Source: Methylobacter luteus IMV-B-3098 (GTDB lineage Bacteria > Pseudomonadota > Gammaproteobacteria > Methylococcales > Methylomonadaceae). From it: a stretch of 64,000 nucleotides of DNA. The position numbers and the translations under genes are program-made. Numbering within the stretch: position 1 is the first letter of the stretch; each line of letters begins with the position of its first letter. Under the pieces are notes generated by a model. It made no database searches. It saw only the letters and a list, made by a program, of their open reading frames with translations, and was not told where the DNA came from. The stretch lies in the NCBI RefSeq assembly GCF_000427625.1, contig NZ_KE386569.1, positions 1,202,216 to 1,266,215 of the forward strand. The letters run 5' to 3'. Below are positions 28,483 through 39,144 of the stretch, piece by piece.

Positions 28483-28522
28483 TTCATCCAATTAAATTAA
28501 CGCAGTAATAAATACAAAACGA

Positions 28523-28554
28523 GCCGCAACTATTAAATAAGCTGCGGCATTTTT
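28523..28554 (+). terminator. terminator of the PhoX-like gene
   Basis: GCCGCA at 28523-28528 pairs with TGCGGC at 28543-28548, followed by a run of T from 28550. It lies about 40 bp after the stop. Confidence 0.75.
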
Positions 28555-28652
28555 ATTGCTCGTTCTTAGGCTTTTCCGACCGACTGCGCGCTTCAATATT
28601 CAACTAGCTCAAGCTGGTCGAATAAGTGGCTAGAGAGAACAGCTCCTAAAAT

Positions 28653-28678
28653 AAAAAGCCGACAATAGTCGGCTTTTT
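28653..28678. terminator. bidirectional terminator between the PhoX-like gene and thrC
   Basis: An 11-bp perfect stem (28653-28663 with 28668-28678) has A and T runs at both ends and a 4-base loop. It can end transcription from either side, and thrC ends 21 bp away on the minus strand. Confidence 0.85.
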
Positions 28679-28699
28679 ATCAGTCAGAGACAGTCAAAA

Positions 28700-29794
28700 T
28701 TACATATTATCCAGAATCGCCTTTTTAACGGCATCCAGATTGGCTTCAATCGTAACAGGATGAGCTGCCGCGCATTGTTTGATTGCACTGTCGGGATCTT
28801 TTAAGCCATTACCGGTTAAAGTACAGACAACTTTGCTGCCTTCGGGAATCTTGCCTGTACTGATGTCATGCAAAGCGCCTGCCAGTGAAGTAGCTGATGC
28901 CGGTTCGCAAAACACGCCTTCATATTGAGACAGCATTTTCTGGGCCGCCAGAATCTGTTCGTCCGAGAATCTGTCGAACCAGCCGCCGGATTCTTTTTGC
29001 GCCGTCCAGGCCAGATCCCAGGATTGAGGATGGCCGATGCGGATGGCCGTAGCAACCGTTTCGGGCTCATCAACCATTTGGCCGAGCACAAACGGGGCCG
29101 CTCCAGCCGCTTGATAGCCACACATGACTGGACGCGTATTGGTAACAGCTTTATGTGTCGCGTTATCGGTTGAGTATTCCTTATAACCTTTCCAGTAGGC
29201 ACTGATATTGCCGGCATTGCCGACTGGCAGACAGTGATAATCTGGCGCGCGGCCAAGCTCGTCAACGATTTCAAAAGCCGCTGTTTTCTGACCTTCAAGC
29301 CTGAACGGATTGATCGAGTTTACGATAGTGACTGGTGCATGATCGGCCACTTCTTTAACCAAGGCCATGCCTCTATCAAAATTGCCGTTGATCTGGATGA
29401 TTTCAGCGCCATACATCAACGTCTGCGCCAGTTTGCCCAAGGCAATTTTGCCTTCGGGTATCAACACGAAAGCCTTAATGCCGGCACGAACAGCATAAGC
29501 GGCGGCGGCAGCTGATGTGTTACCAGTCGATGCGCAGATGATGGCCTTGCTGCCCTCTTCCACGGCTTTAGTCACGGCCATCGTCATGCCCCGGTCTTTA
29601 AAAGAACCGGTAGGATTCAAGCCTTCATACTTGACGTAAATATCGACATCTTTGCCTATCAGTCGAGGTATGTTTTGCAGTTGAATAAGCGGAGTATTGC
29701 CCTCACCCAGACTGATCAGACGAGTGGTTTCACTGACGGGCAGACGGCCTCTGTAATGTTCGATGAGACCGGTATAACGTTTACTAATAGACAT
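28700..29794 (-). CDS. thrC: threonine synthase
   Basis: ThrC converts O-phosphohomoserine to threonine. This 364-residue PLP enzyme has the lysine Lys66 in GSFKDRG and the phosphate-binding SLGEGNTPL start. Other signatures are CASTGNTSAAAAAYA and the C-terminal EPASATSLAG. It follows hom by 10 bp in the minus-strand amino-acid operon alaC-hom-thrC. Confidence 0.97.
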   Translation of the reverse strand: MSISKRYTGLIEHYRGRLPVSETTRLISLGEGNTPLIQLQNIPRLIGKDVDIYVKYEGLNPTGSFKDRGMTMAVTKAVEEGSKAIICASTGNTSAAAAAYAVRAGIKAFVLIPEGKIALGKLAQTLMYGAEIIQINGNFDRGMALVKEVADHAPVTIVNSINPFRLEGQKTAAFEIVDELGRAPDYHCLPVGNAGNISAYWKGYKEYSTDNATHKAVTNTRPVMCGYQAAGAAPFVLGQMVDEPETVATAIRIGHPQSWDLAWTAQKESGGWFDRFSDEQILAAQKMLSQYEGVFCEPASATSLAGALHDISTGKIPEGSKVVCTLTGNGLKDPDSAIKQCAAAHPVTIEANLDAVKKAILDNM

Positions 29795-29804
29795 GTTTTT
29801 TTAT

Positions 29805-31130
29805 TTATCCCAAAGTTTCTAGGCGGATTCGATTGACTTTACCGTTAACCATCGGTAAAGCTTCAATTTCAGCAATGGCCGCATTCATTTCTTTTTCCAG
29901 CGTGATCTGAGTCAGCATGATAATTGGCATGAATCCTTTATCATCCAGTGCTTCCTTCTGAATAATGGCTTCAATGCTGATCTGATGGTTGGCAAGAATT
30001 CTTGTCACTTCCGCCAGAACGCCGGGTTTATCCTCGGCATGCAGACGCAGATAATAAGCGGTCTTAAATCTGTCCGGTGACAATACCGGTATATCCGCCA
30101 GCGAGTCGGCCTGGAAAGCTAAATGCGGAACCCGGTTTTCAGGATCGCCGGTTAATGCCCGCACGACATCAATCACATCAGCGACCACGGCAGATGCAGT
30201 TGGTTCTGCGCCGGCGCCGGCGCCATAGTATAAAGTGGGGCCTACCGCATCACCTTTAACAAGCACGGCATTCATGACGCCGTCGACATTGGCGATCAGG
30301 CGGCGTGCCGGTATCAGTGTCGGATGAACTCTTAATTCAATACCTTCAGGCGTTTTGCGGGCGATACCCAAATGCTTGATGCGGTAACCGAGCGCTTCGG
30401 CATATTCGACATCTTCACGTGTGATTTTGGTAATGCCCTCGGTAAAAACCTTATCAAATTGCAGTGGTATGCCGAACGCAATGGATGCCAAAATCGTCAA
30501 TTTGTGGCCTGCATCGATGCCTTCCACGTCGAATGTGGGATCGGCCTCTGCATAACCCAAAGCTTGTGCTTCGGCCAAAACATCGGAAAAATCACGGCCC
30601 TTATCCCGCATTTCAGTCAGAATGAAGTTGCCGGTGCCGTTAATAATACCGGCCAGCCACTGGATTTGATTGCCGCTTAATCCTTCGCGAATGGCTTTAA
30701 TAATCGGAATGCCGCCGGCGACCGCGGCCTCAAATGCTACCATGACACCTTTTTCGCTGGCTTTGGCAAAAATCTCATTACCGTGCAAGGCAATCAGAGC
30801 TTTATTGGCGGTAACAACATGCTTGCCGTTGGCTATGGCTGTTAAAACCATCTCTTTGACCGGACCACAGCCGCCAATCAGTTCCAGGATAATGTCTATT
30901 TCCGGATCATTGATGATTTCAAAAGGGTCCGTCGTTAAAGCTATACCTTGCGTATCGCAAATGCGCTCCCGATTTAAATCCCTTGCCGATGCGCGAGTGA
31001 TGATGATTTCACGACCAGCTCTGCGTGCAATTTCCGCCGCATTGCGTTTCAAAACATTGACCGTACCGCCCCCGACAGTACCTAATCCTAAAACCCCCAC
31101 TTTTACCGGTTTCAAATCAAACTCCTGCAC
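29805..31130 (-). CDS. hom: homoserine dehydrogenase
   Basis: Hom reduces aspartate semialdehyde to homoserine for threonine and methionine. The 441 residues begin with a Rossmann domain (GLGTVGGGTV). The HVVTANKAL and GIINGTGNFILT catalytic region follow, and a C-terminal ACT regulatory domain (DKPGVLAEVTRIL) probably gives threonine feedback control. It is monofunctional, without aspartokinase. Confidence 0.97.
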   Translation of the reverse strand: MQEFDLKPVKVGVLGLGTVGGGTVNVLKRNAAEIARRAGREIIITRASARDLNRERICDTQGIALTTDPFEIINDPEIDIILELIGGCGPVKEMVLTAIANGKHVVTANKALIALHGNEIFAKASEKGVMVAFEAAVAGGIPIIKAIREGLSGNQIQWLAGIINGTGNFILTEMRDKGRDFSDVLAEAQALGYAEADPTFDVEGIDAGHKLTILASIAFGIPLQFDKVFTEGITKITREDVEYAEALGYRIKHLGIARKTPEGIELRVHPTLIPARRLIANVDGVMNAVLVKGDAVGPTLYYGAGAGAEPTASAVVADVIDVVRALTGDPENRVPHLAFQADSLADIPVLSPDRFKTAYYLRLHAEDKPGVLAEVTRILANHQISIEAIIQKEALDDKGFMPIIMLTQITLEKEMNAAIAEIEALPMVNGKVNRIRLETLG

Positions 31131-31157
31131 AAAGCATCTTTCTAAGTAAATTTAACA

Positions 31158-32342
31158 TTATATAACGTTGTCTTTCTTCAACATATTGCGAATACCGCGA
31201 ACGGCTTGACGGGTTCTGTGCTCATTCTCAATTAATCCGAACCGGACGTGATCATCACCGTGCTGACCAAAACCAATGCCCGGAGAAACCGCCACTTTAG
31301 CTTCCGCTAACAGTTTTTTCGAAAATTCCAACGATCCCATTTCCTTGTAGGGTTCCGGAATAGGCGCCCAGACAAACATCGTAGCCTTAGGCTTCTTAAC
31401 CGGCCAGCCAGCTGCAGTTAAACCATCACACAGCACATCGCGACGCCTTCTATACATGTCGGCAATTTCAATCAGGCAATCCTGCGGACCTTCCAGCGCA
31501 GCAATCGCCGCAATCTGAATAGGCGTAAAGGTGCCGTAATCCAGATAGGATTTGATGCGTGCCAAAGCGGACACGAGCTGCTTATTGCCGCACATGAACC
31601 CGACACGCCAGCCCGGCATGTTGTAGCTTTTCGACAGCGAGAAAAATTCGACCGCTATATCTTTTGCCCCAGGCACCTGAAGAATGGACGGCGCTTTATA
31701 GCCATCGAACACGATATCGGCATAGGCAATATCATGGACCACCCAGATCTTGTGCTCTTTGGCCAAAGCGATGATCTTTTCAAAAAAGTCCAGTTCCACA
31801 CACTGGCTGGTCGGATTGCCGGGGAAATTGAGGATCAGCATTTTCGGCTTGGGCCAGGAATCGATAATGGCTTTCTGCAGTTCCTCAAAGAAGTCAATGC
31901 CGGGCACTAAGGGTATGTGCCGAAGATCGGCTCCGGCAATGACAACACCGTAAGGATGAATCGGGTAAGCAGGGCTGGGCACCAATACGATATCGCCAGG
32001 CCCTAAAGTTGCCAATGCCAGATGCGCGAGACCTTCTTTCGAGCCTATCGTGACAATGGCTTCGGTTTCCGGGTCCAGATCGACATCAAAGCGGTTTTTA
32101 TACCAGTTGCAAATGGCTCTTCTGAGTCTGGGGATGCCTTTGGAAACGGAATAACGATGCGTATCCCCTCTCTGCGTCGCTTCAATCAGCTTTTTGACAA
32201 TATGATCGGGGGTAGGCTGATCCGGGTTGCCCATGCCAAAATCGATAATGTCCTCTCCGGCTGCACGGGCTTTGGCTTTTAGTTCATTAACAATGTTAAA
32301 AACGTAGGGAGGTAAGCGACTTATTCTATGAAATTGTTCCAT
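31158..32342 (-). CDS. alaC: alanine transaminase AlaC-type aminotransferase
   Basis: This class I/II PLP aminotransferase has about 394 residues. The PLP lysine lies in [13 protein letters not shown], and the entry motif [12 protein letters not shown] is characteristic of AlaC. ATG at 32342 is preferred over TTG at 32363 because [15 protein letters not shown] is the family N-terminus. It stands first in the alaC-hom-thrC operon, a common proteobacterial pairing. Confidence 0.92.
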   Translation of the reverse strand: MEQFHRISRLPPYVFNIVNELKAKARAAGEDIIDFGMGNPDQPTPDHIVKKLIEATQRGDTHRYSVSKGIPRLRRAICNWYKNRFDVDLDPETEAIVTIGSKEGLAHLALATLGPGDIVLVPSPAYPIHPYGVVIAGADLRHIPLVPGIDFFEELQKAIIDSWPKPKMLILNFPGNPTSQCVELDFFEKIIALAKEHKIWVVHDIAYADIVFDGYKAPSILQVPGAKDIAVEFFSLSKSYNMPGWRVGFMCGNKQLVSALARIKSYLDYGTFTPIQIAAIAALEGPQDCLIEIADMYRRRRDVLCDGLTAAGWPVKKPKATMFVWAPIPEPYKEMGSLEFSKKLLAEAKVAVSPGIGFGQHGDDHVRFGLIENEHRTRQAVRGIRNMLKKDNVI

Positions 32343-32468
32343 TAACAGCCCTTGAGAATTCAAGTATATAAGTAAAAATTAAAAAACAGCCTAAAGTACT
32401 GTTGTTACTGAGTTATGTCAAATATTTGGCAATGCCGTAGACTGGTATTGAAACGGGAATCGCGAAGT

Positions 32469-33239
32469 TTAACGTTGTGCGGACAATGCCCGCTCCACGC
32501 GTATTAAATCTTCCGGAGTATCGACTCCCGCAGGCGGCGTCTGAGCTACGACTTTTACCCGGATAGGTTCTCCGTGCCACAGAATTCTGAGCTGCTCCAG
32601 AGATTCCACCGACTCGAGCGGGGACGCTTCCCATTGGCAGTAACGGTGTAAAAAATCGATCGTATAGGCATACATGCCGATGTGCCGGAGATAAGGCATT
32701 TTTCCGGAAGGCGTGCCGCCGGAATGAGTAAAGCTTGCTCTTTCCCATGGAATGGGTGCGCGGCTGAAATAAAGCGCCAAACCGGCTTTATTCAAAACTA
32801 CCTTAACGGCGTTAGGATTGAAAATTTCTTCATTATCGATGATTTCAGCAGCCAGCGTGGCTATGCCCGCCTGTTGTTGACCGGCTAATGCCGCAGCGAC
32901 CTCACGAATATAAGCCGGGGGTATCAGCGGCTCATCACCCTGCAGATTGACGATGATCTCATCATGATCCCATCCGCACAGTCTCGCCACTTCCGCAATT
33001 CTTTCCGTGCCGCTTTGATGATCAGGGTTTGTCATGATGGCTTTGATACCCAGATCATCAACCGTCTGGAGAATTCTCTCGTCATCGGTTGCGACGATAA
33101 TTTCTTCGGCATCAGCTTCTTGCGCTCGTTCACAGACATGCGCAATCATAGGTCTGCCGGCTATGTTCAGCAATGGTTTGCCAGGCAACCGAGTGGATGC
33201 GTATCTTGCGGGGATAACAACCTTGAAACGCAGGCTCAT
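32469..33239 (-). CDS. kdsB: CMP-KDO synthetase
   Basis: KdsB activates KDO with CTP for lipopolysaccharide. The 256 residues contain the nucleotidyltransferase start [16 protein letters not shown] and the NLQGDEPLI motif, then SRAPIPWER. It overlaps the Trm112-like gene by 4 bp and ends the five-gene lipid A/KDO operon. Confidence 0.97.
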   Translation of the reverse strand: MSLRFKVVIPARYASTRLPGKPLLNIAGRPMIAHVCERAQEADAEEIIVATDDERILQTVDDLGIKAIMTNPDHQSGTERIAEVARLCGWDHDEIIVNLQGDEPLIPPAYIREVAAALAGQQQAGIATLAAEIIDNEEIFNPNAVKVVLNKAGLALYFSRAPIPWERASFTHSGGTPSGKMPYLRHIGMYAYTIDFLHRYCQWEASPLESVESLEQLRILWHGEPIRVKVVAQTPPAGVDTPEDLIRVERALSAQR

Positions 33240-33427
33240 TTATGTAAAGCGTCGATTTCTTCAAGGCTTAATTCGCGCGCTTCATCTTCAAGCATGACCG
33301 GAATGTCGTCGCGGATAGGAAAAGCGAGATGATCAGCTTTACAGATTAATTCCTGTTTGGCTTTATCGTAAATCAGTGGGCTTTTGCATAAAGGACAGGC
33401 CAGAATATCGAGTAATTTTTTATCCAT
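33236..33427 (-). CDS. Trm112 family zinc-ribbon-like protein
   Basis: The 63-residue protein has the [14 protein letters not shown] start with one CxxC pair and the [21 protein letters not shown] core. Family members activate methyltransferases or act as small zinc-binding partners. This copy keeps only one CxxC and one further Cys. It is fused into the operon by overlaps with lpxK (8 bp) and kdsB (4 bp). Confidence 0.9.
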   Translation of the reverse strand: MDKKLLDILACPLCKSPLIYDKAKQELICKADHLAFPIRDDIPVMLEDEARELSLEEIDALHK

Positions 33428-34418
33428 TGTTTTTTGCTTTTAATAAATTTAATAATTGTTCGGAAAAACCTTGTTCCAGAACAGCTTTTACCGGCACATA
33501 CCAGTGCTGAGCCCCTGCAAAACCGGTACATTTTACCGCATCTTTTTCGGTCATTAATACCGGTTTATCATCATTGAATTCAACATCATGCCGCTCAAAT
33601 TTATAATGATCCGGAAAGCTGCGTGTCGCACATGATATGCCGGCAGAGGTCAACAGATTGAAGAAGCGCCCGGGATTGCCGATGCCTGCCAACACATGAC
33701 ATTCCACACCACTGAAGTCTCGCAATAATTTTTGCTGACCCGTGACCAGATTGATCGCATGATCGCCGATAAGTTGCATGGAATATTCCCCGGCTTCCTT
33801 TTCGGCGCCGTTGACAATTCTGAAATCGACGTTTTGCAATCTTTCTATCGGCTCTCTCAGCGGTCCTGCAGGCAAACAATAACCGTTGCCAAAGCGCCGC
33901 TCCCCATCAATAATGGCAATCTCGATATCTCTTGCCAGTGCATAATGCTGAAGACCGTCATCAGAGACGATAACATTGCAATCCGTCTGTGCCAGCAACA
34001 GATTGGCAGCATCGATACGGACGGGGCCAACGGCTACGGGACAAGCCGTCTGCCTGGCCAGCAGCAGGGCTTCATCGCCGACCTGTTCAGCGATGCTGTT
34101 CTGGTCAACCCGCTGGGGCCATGACTCAGACAGTCCGCCGTAACCTCGACTAATGATTCCTGGCTTATAACCTGCTTCTTTAAGCAATAAGGCCAGCCAG
34201 ATCACGAACGGCGTTTTACCCGTCCCGCCTACCGTGATATTGCCCACGACAATAACCGGAACAGGCATGGACTGTTTTTTCAACATGCCCAGGCGATACA
34301 AGAATCTGCGAAATCTGACCAGATCACAAAACAGAAAGCCCAATGGGCACAGCCATACGCCGATAAACTGATCTTTATACCAGATATCCTGCGCCCATCG
34401 AGCCAGCGTTTTTTTCAT
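33420..34418 (-). CDS. lpxK: tetraacyldisaccharide 4'-kinase
   Basis: LpxK adds the 4'-phosphate of lipid A at the inner membrane. The 332 residues contain an N-terminal hydrophobic segment and the P-loop GGTGKTP in [16 protein letters not shown], followed by SRGYGG. It lies between exbD and the Trm112-like gene with short overlaps. Confidence 0.96.
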   Translation of the reverse strand: MKKTLARWAQDIWYKDQFIGVWLCPLGFLFCDLVRFRRFLYRLGMLKKQSMPVPVIVVGNITVGGTGKTPFVIWLALLLKEAGYKPGIISRGYGGLSESWPQRVDQNSIAEQVGDEALLLARQTACPVAVGPVRIDAANLLLAQTDCNVIVSDDGLQHYALARDIEIAIIDGERRFGNGYCLPAGPLREPIERLQNVDFRIVNGAEKEAGEYSMQLIGDHAINLVTGQQKLLRDFSGVECHVLAGIGNPGRFFNLLTSAGISCATRSFPDHYKFERHDVEFNDDKPVLMTEKDAVKCTGFAGAQHWYVPVKAVLEQGFSEQLLNLLKAKNNG

Positions 34419-34852
34419 TTCCCAGTCTTCGATTCTTGCGTTGCAAACGTGATATGCGTAAAACCTGCCTGGCCCGCACTATCCAGAGCCGAAATGACAG
34501 CCTGGTGCGGTGTCTTGCCGTCAGCATTGATAACAAAAGGCAGTTGGGAGGAATGTGCTGCAATTTTATGTAATTCCTGTTTTAACGTATCTATTTTCTG
34601 ATTAACCAGTTCATGCGGCAGACCATCTTCGCCTTTCAGGTAATAAACACCATCCGCATCGATAATTAAGGTAATCATCTTTTCATGCGCTTCAGCTTCA
34701 GCTCCATTGGCCTCCGGCAGCTTCACATTGACTTCTGTTTGTCGATTGAAAGTAGTTGTTACCATGAAGAAAAGCAGCAACAAAAAGACTACATCGATCA
34801 TGGGCGCCATGGAGATTTCAGGCGTTTCCCTTTTTTTACGGCGAAAATTCAT
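34415..34852 (-). CDS. exbD: ExbD/TolR family energy transducer
   Basis: The 145-residue protein has a short cytoplasmic start (MNFRRKKRETPEISMAPMIDVVFLLLLFFM) whose single transmembrane helix carries the conserved Asp. A periplasmic domain follows. With the adjacent MotA/TolQ/ExbB-type gene it forms a proton-driven motor. Its position next to lpxK is the common exbB-exbD-lpxK arrangement, distinct from tolQRA and tonB loci. Confidence 0.93.
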   Translation of the reverse strand: MNFRRKKRETPEISMAPMIDVVFLLLLFFMVTTTFNRQTEVNVKLPEANGAEAEAHEKMITLIIDADGVYYLKGEDGLPHELVNQKIDTLKQELHKIAAHSSQLPFVINADGKTPHQAVISALDSAGQAGFTHITFATQESKTGK

Positions 34853-35466
34853 CAGGCCTCCTCACGCTCTCCGTGCAGGACTTCGATCAGTTTTAACGCT
34901 TCCTCTTCCATATTGACGACATATTCATCGACCAGTCTTTCAAAGTAACGGTAAAAAATCAGGCTGGGAATGGCGACAGTCAATCCAGCTGCCGTCGTGA
35001 CCAGTGCGACAGAAATCCCCCCCGCCAAGGCATTCGGATCACCGACACCATGTATCATAATGCCGGAAAAAACCTCAATCATGCCGAACACCGTGCCTAA
35101 TAAGCCTAATAATGGAGCAATTGAGGCAATAGTGCCCAAAGCATTAAGAAAACGATCCAGGTCATGCACAACCTGGCGGCCAGCTTCTTCAATACATTCC
35201 TTCATGACTTCGCGTCCATGATTGATGTTGGCGAGGCCTGCGGCCAGAATGCATCCCAGAGGCGAACTGGTTTTCAAACGATGAAGAGCCATTTTATCAA
35301 GCTTGCCTTCGCGAAACAGATTCCATACCTGCGGAACGAGATCCGGCGGTAAAATCTTCTTTTTTTGTAGAGACCACAAACGTTCAGCAATGATACCCAT
35401 TGCGCCAATTGAACATAGAATGATTGGCAGCATCATCCAGCCGCCATTTTTTATCACTTCAAACAC
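34852..35466 (-). CDS. exbB: MotA/TolQ/ExbB family proton channel
   Basis: The 204-residue protein has three transmembrane segments, with IAPLLGLLGTVFGMIEVF and ALVTTAAGLTVAIPSLI as the MotA/TolQ/ExbB signatures. It pairs with the ExbD-like protein encoded immediately downstream (one shared base). It is the first gene of the lipid A/KDO operon. Confidence 0.94.
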   Translation of the reverse strand: MFEVIKNGGWMMLPIILCSIGAMGIIAERLWSLQKKKILPPDLVPQVWNLFREGKLDKMALHRLKTSSPLGCILAAGLANINHGREVMKECIEEAGRQVVHDLDRFLNALGTIASIAPLLGLLGTVFGMIEVFSGIMIHGVGDPNALAGGISVALVTTAAGLTVAIPSLIFYRYFERLVDEYVVNMEEEALKLIEVLHGEREEA

Positions 35467-35548
35467 GTTATTTCCTAAAAGTCAGTATTGTTAACTAAAA
35501 ACCACATGCACAAGTATAGGTTACACACTGTATCAGTGCCATTTTAAC

Positions 35549-36706
35549 CTAAAGTGGCGACCGTTGAGTATTTTCAAAGCCAATCCATAGATAAGCGATG
35601 ATAAAGGCAAAGCCGCAAGCTACGGCCGCCATCGAATAAACGAATGCGGGGCCCATGGATTCCCAGTAATAACCGCTGTAGAGACTGCCCATCATGCCGC
35701 CTACCCCGTAACTCAGGCTACTGTATAAAGCCTGGCCTTTACCCTGATGCTGCCGACCGAAATAAAGATGAACCAAATGAATAGCCGCAGCATGAGCTGA
35801 GCCGAATGTAGCGGCATGCAGCAACTGGGCAAAGATCAGCAACCATAAGTTATCCGTACACCAGGCGATCATCAGCCAACGGGCGACAGCCAGCACGATG
35901 CTGAACAGCAAAATATGCCGCAATGAATAACGCTTTAACAAGCGCCTCATGTAAATAAATAAAACGATCTCCGCACAGACGCCTAAAGCCCAAAGTATTC
36001 CCGTTATTGTTGTCGAATAATGATATTGCTTCAGATAAATGGAATAAAAAACATAGTAAGGGCCATGAGCAATTTGCAGCAGCAGATAAACGATTAAAAA
36101 GGCTAAAACTTCCGGCTTTTTCAGGATCTGCATAAGGCCGACAGGCTCAGTCTCGCGGTCTGAGGCATGGGCATCCGGCGTCATTAAGGTAACGATCCAG
36201 ATTAAAGCCAGCAAAACGGTAATGACAGCCGGAAGCATTGAGATGGGCTGCTTTTCCAGCAACCAGCCTATGCCCAGCACAGTGGCAATAAATCCGACTG
36301 ACCCCCATAGTCTGATCTGGCTATAACGATGAGGGTCGCTCTTTAAATGAAATAACGTTACCGCCTCAAACTGCGGCAAAGCGGCATTCCAGAAAAAACT
36401 GAAACCGATGGTAAACCAGGCAAACCAGAGATAATCGCGATCGATTAAAAAGCCGGCAAAGATCACGGCGGCGAAAAGCGAGGCGATGCGGATAATGCGC
36501 AGACTCTTGCCGGTATAGTCGGCAACCCATCCCCACAGATTAGGCGCAATGATTTTGGTGCCAACCAGCAGCGCCGACAGTTCGCCAATCTGATCGGCAT
36601 TGAAGCCGCTATCTTTCAGATAGAGGCTCCAATAAGGCAAAAAACCGCCCAATGTTGCGAAATAAAAAAAGTAGAACCCTGACAGACGCCAGTAAGGAAC
36701 AGACAT
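35549..36706 (-). CDS. MFS transporter, 3-phenylpropionate/LacY-like subgroup
   Basis: The 385-residue protein has about 12 transmembrane helices. The N-terminal FFYFATLGGFLPYWSLYLK and SRYS/HRYSQIRLWGSVGF features resemble the PPP-family/LacY-like MFS (HcaT-type). The substrate is unknown. It lies downstream of aroC on the same strand and could be read with it. Confidence 0.85.
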   Translation of the reverse strand: MSVPYWRLSGFYFFYFATLGGFLPYWSLYLKDSGFNADQIGELSALLVGTKIIAPNLWGWVADYTGKSLRIIRIASLFAAVIFAGFLIDRDYLWFAWFTIGFSFFWNAALPQFEAVTLFHLKSDPHRYSQIRLWGSVGFIATVLGIGWLLEKQPISMLPAVITVLLALIWIVTLMTPDAHASDRETEPVGLMQILKKPEVLAFLIVYLLLQIAHGPYYVFYSIYLKQYHYSTTITGILWALGVCAEIVLFIYMRRLLKRYSLRHILLFSIVLAVARWLMIAWCTDNLWLLIFAQLLHAATFGSAHAAAIHLVHLYFGRQHQGKGQALYSSLSYGVGGMMGSLYSGYYWESMGPAFVYSMAAVACGFAFIIAYLWIGFENTQRSPL

Positions 36707-36782
36707 GAAAGTCTTTATTTATACGCCACAAGCTATGGCTTCATAGCTTGTGGCGTTAATGTTGGTGGTTATTGACAACGGC

Positions 36783-37871
36783 TTATCTTAAAACCGGCAA
36801 TCCTGAATGGACATCGGCGTTCTGCGCCCGATGCCGCAACAAGTGGTCCATCAACACGATCGCCACCATCGCTTCCGCTATCGGCGTTGCGCGAATGCCG
36901 ACGCATGGATCATGACGGCCTTCCGTAATCACCTCAACGGCTTCGCCTTGACGATTGATACTTTTACCAGGCAAACGCAGACTGGACGTAGGCTTCAGCG
37001 CGATACTGGCAACAATCGCCTGACCGCTGGAAATGCCGCCCAGAATGCCGCCCGCATGGTTGCTCAAGAAGCCGTCCGGCGTGATTTCATCGCGAAACTG
37101 CGTGCCTTTGCTGTCAATGCAAGCGAAGCCGTCGCCTATTTCCACGCCTTTTACGGCATTGATGCTCATCAATGCATGAGCCAGATCGGCATCGAGCCGG
37201 TCAAAAACAGGCTCGCCCAGACCGGGCGGAACATTGGTTGCCACGACATTGACTTTGGCGCCTATCGATTCGCCTTCTTTGCGCAGGGCATCCATGTAAG
37301 CTTCCATTTCCTCTATTTTATCCGCATCCGGACAGAAAAATGGATTGCTGTCGATAATATCCCAATCGATCTTTTCTATTTTTATAGGCCCCAGTTGAGA
37401 CAAATAGCCTTTTATCTCGATGCCGGCCTGCTCTTTCAGATATTTTTTGGCGATGCCGCCGGCCGCTACGCGCATGGCCGTCTCGCGGGCCGATGAACGG
37501 CCGCCGCCGCGGTAATCCCTGATGCCGTACTTGTGCTGGTAGGTATAGTCAGCGTGCCCGGGCCTGAAACTGTCGGCGATTTTTGAATAATCCTTGGAGC
37601 GTTGATCGGTATTTTCAATCAGAAGTCCGATAGGCGTGCCCGTCGTCTTGCCCTCGAATACGCCGGACAGGATTTTAACTTCATCGGCTTCGCGGCGTTG
37701 TGTCGTGTGTCTGGATGTGCCGGGTTTTCTGCGATCCAGATCCTCTTGCAGGTCGGCTTCGGTCAATGACAGCCCCGGAGGGCAGCCGTCAACGATACAA
37801 CCCAAGGCAGGGCCATGACTTTCACCGAACGTGGTGACAGTAAATAATTTTCCTATGGTATTTCCAGACAT
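36783..37871 (-). CDS. aroC: chorismate synthase
   Basis: AroC makes chorismate from EPSP using reduced FMN. The 362 residues contain [18 protein letters not shown] at the start, [20 protein letters not shown] and the SSGQAIVA C-terminal region. Its start overlaps the prmB stop by 1 bp (TAATG). Confidence 0.97.
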   Translation of the reverse strand: MSGNTIGKLFTVTTFGESHGPALGCIVDGCPPGLSLTEADLQEDLDRRKPGTSRHTTQRREADEVKILSGVFEGKTTGTPIGLLIENTDQRSKDYSKIADSFRPGHADYTYQHKYGIRDYRGGGRSSARETAMRVAAGGIAKKYLKEQAGIEIKGYLSQLGPIKIEKIDWDIIDSNPFFCPDADKIEEMEAYMDALRKEGESIGAKVNVVATNVPPGLGEPVFDRLDADLAHALMSINAVKGVEIGDGFACIDSKGTQFRDEITPDGFLSNHAGGILGGISSGQAIVASIALKPTSSLRLPGKSINRQGEAVEVITEGRHDPCVGIRATPIAEAMVAIVLMDHLLRHRAQNADVHSGLPVLR

Positions 37872-38803
37872 TATGCTAAAGCCGCTAAGAATAGTTCGTG
37901 ATATTGATTAACCTGTTCAGCCGTCAGCAAGAACACGCCATCTCCGCCGCGCTCAAAAGCCAGCCAGTAAAAAGGCACCTCAGGGAATGCGTATTGCAAT
38001 GTTTCCGCGCTGCTGCCGACTTCCACGATCAAAATGCCCTGCTCCGTCAAATGACGGCCAGCTTCAGCCAGAATGCGCAGCACGATATCCAGCCCTGATT
38101 CGCCGCCTTTAAAACCCATGTCGGGCTCGGCGCGAAACTCGGCAGGCAACTGCTCCCATTCGGCATGGCTGACATAAGGCGGATTGCTGACGATGATGTC
38201 ATAGCGATGATCAGGCAGTTCCTTGAATAAATCCGATTGATACAGCGTCACCGTATCGGCGATCTGGTGTTTCGCCACATTCATTTCAGCAACGACCAGC
38301 GCATCGTCAGACAAATCGACCGCATCCACATAGGCGTCGGGAAATGCATAAGCACAGGCGATAGCGATACAGGCGCTGCCGGTGCACAAATCCAGGATGC
38401 GCTCGACCAGATCTTCCTCCACCCAGGGCTCGAATCGCTGCTCGATCAACTCGGCGATCGGCGATCTCGGCACTAACACTCTCTCGTCGACATAAAACGA
38501 CAAACCCGCAAAAATAGCCTCATGGGTCAAATAAGCGGCCGGCTTTCTTTCGATGATGCGCCTGTCGATGATATCTATGACGTTTTGACGTTCTTTTAGC
38601 GTTAAAATAGTCTCCAGATAAGCATCAGACAGATTATAGGGTTGATGAACGGTATGCAGGACCAGAGCCGCAGCTTCGTCCAGCGCTGTCGCCGTGCCAT
38701 GTCCGAAACAGATTCCGGCTTCGGTAAACCGGCTGGCGCCCCAGCGGATATAATCACGAATGGTCGACAGTGTGGTTAAAACATCAGATGGTGTTGTTTT
38801 CAT
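37871..38803 (-). CDS. prmB: ribosomal protein L3 glutamine methyltransferase PrmB
   Basis: PrmB methylates the glutamine of ribosomal protein L3. The 310 residues contain an N-terminal helical domain, motif I at [13 protein letters not shown], and the glutamine-binding NPPY ([12 protein letters not shown]). It is coupled to aroC, the usual neighbour. Confidence 0.95.
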   Translation of the reverse strand: MKTTPSDVLTTLSTIRDYIRWGASRFTEAGICFGHGTATALDEAAALVLHTVHQPYNLSDAYLETILTLKERQNVIDIIDRRIIERKPAAYLTHEAIFAGLSFYVDERVLVPRSPIAELIEQRFEPWVEEDLVERILDLCTGSACIAIACAYAFPDAYVDAVDLSDDALVVAEMNVAKHQIADTVTLYQSDLFKELPDHRYDIIVSNPPYVSHAEWEQLPAEFRAEPDMGFKGGESGLDIVLRILAEAGRHLTEQGILIVEVGSSAETLQYAFPEVPFYWLAFERGGDGVFLLTAEQVNQYHELFLAALA

Positions 38804-39144
38804 TGATTAACAGGAAATATAGAGAGAACATCAATCTCAATTAAAACGGGGATTTTAAACTAAACTTTTGTGGCCTGTCCGAATATTCAACAAACAATTC
38901 ATACGCAAAATATTACGGACACGCAGTAGTCATGTTGATGCTATCAGTGCCTTGACTGCCCATCAAGTTACCGGTTTTGATCCTAGAACCATGCTGGCCG
39001 AGTTGATCATGATATAGACATCGGCCTATTTTGACCCGTGTCGATAATCATCCTGATATTGTTTTTCCAGTCCTAAAGATCTCGTCGAATCGAGTAAGGA
39101 AATCTGCGCGCGGCTTATCCGCCGATTTTGAAGATGTGATCTCC
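38804..39144. other. gene-free spacer upstream of prmB
   Basis: About 340 bp between the divergent start of prmB and the end of the TPR lipoprotein gene. It holds AT-rich promoter-like DNA near prmB. A short open stretch at about 38915-39015, with no start, reads SSHVDAISALTAHQVTGFDP and could be a gene remnant. No confident gene. Confidence 0.3.

Noticed and set aside
39006-39022. Another Ter-like motif (ATAGACAT with nearby ATGATA) in the spacer upstream of prmB
   Set aside because: Only the first 8 bases of the 15-mer are shared, on the minus strand. An 8-mer match is expected by chance in 64 kb.
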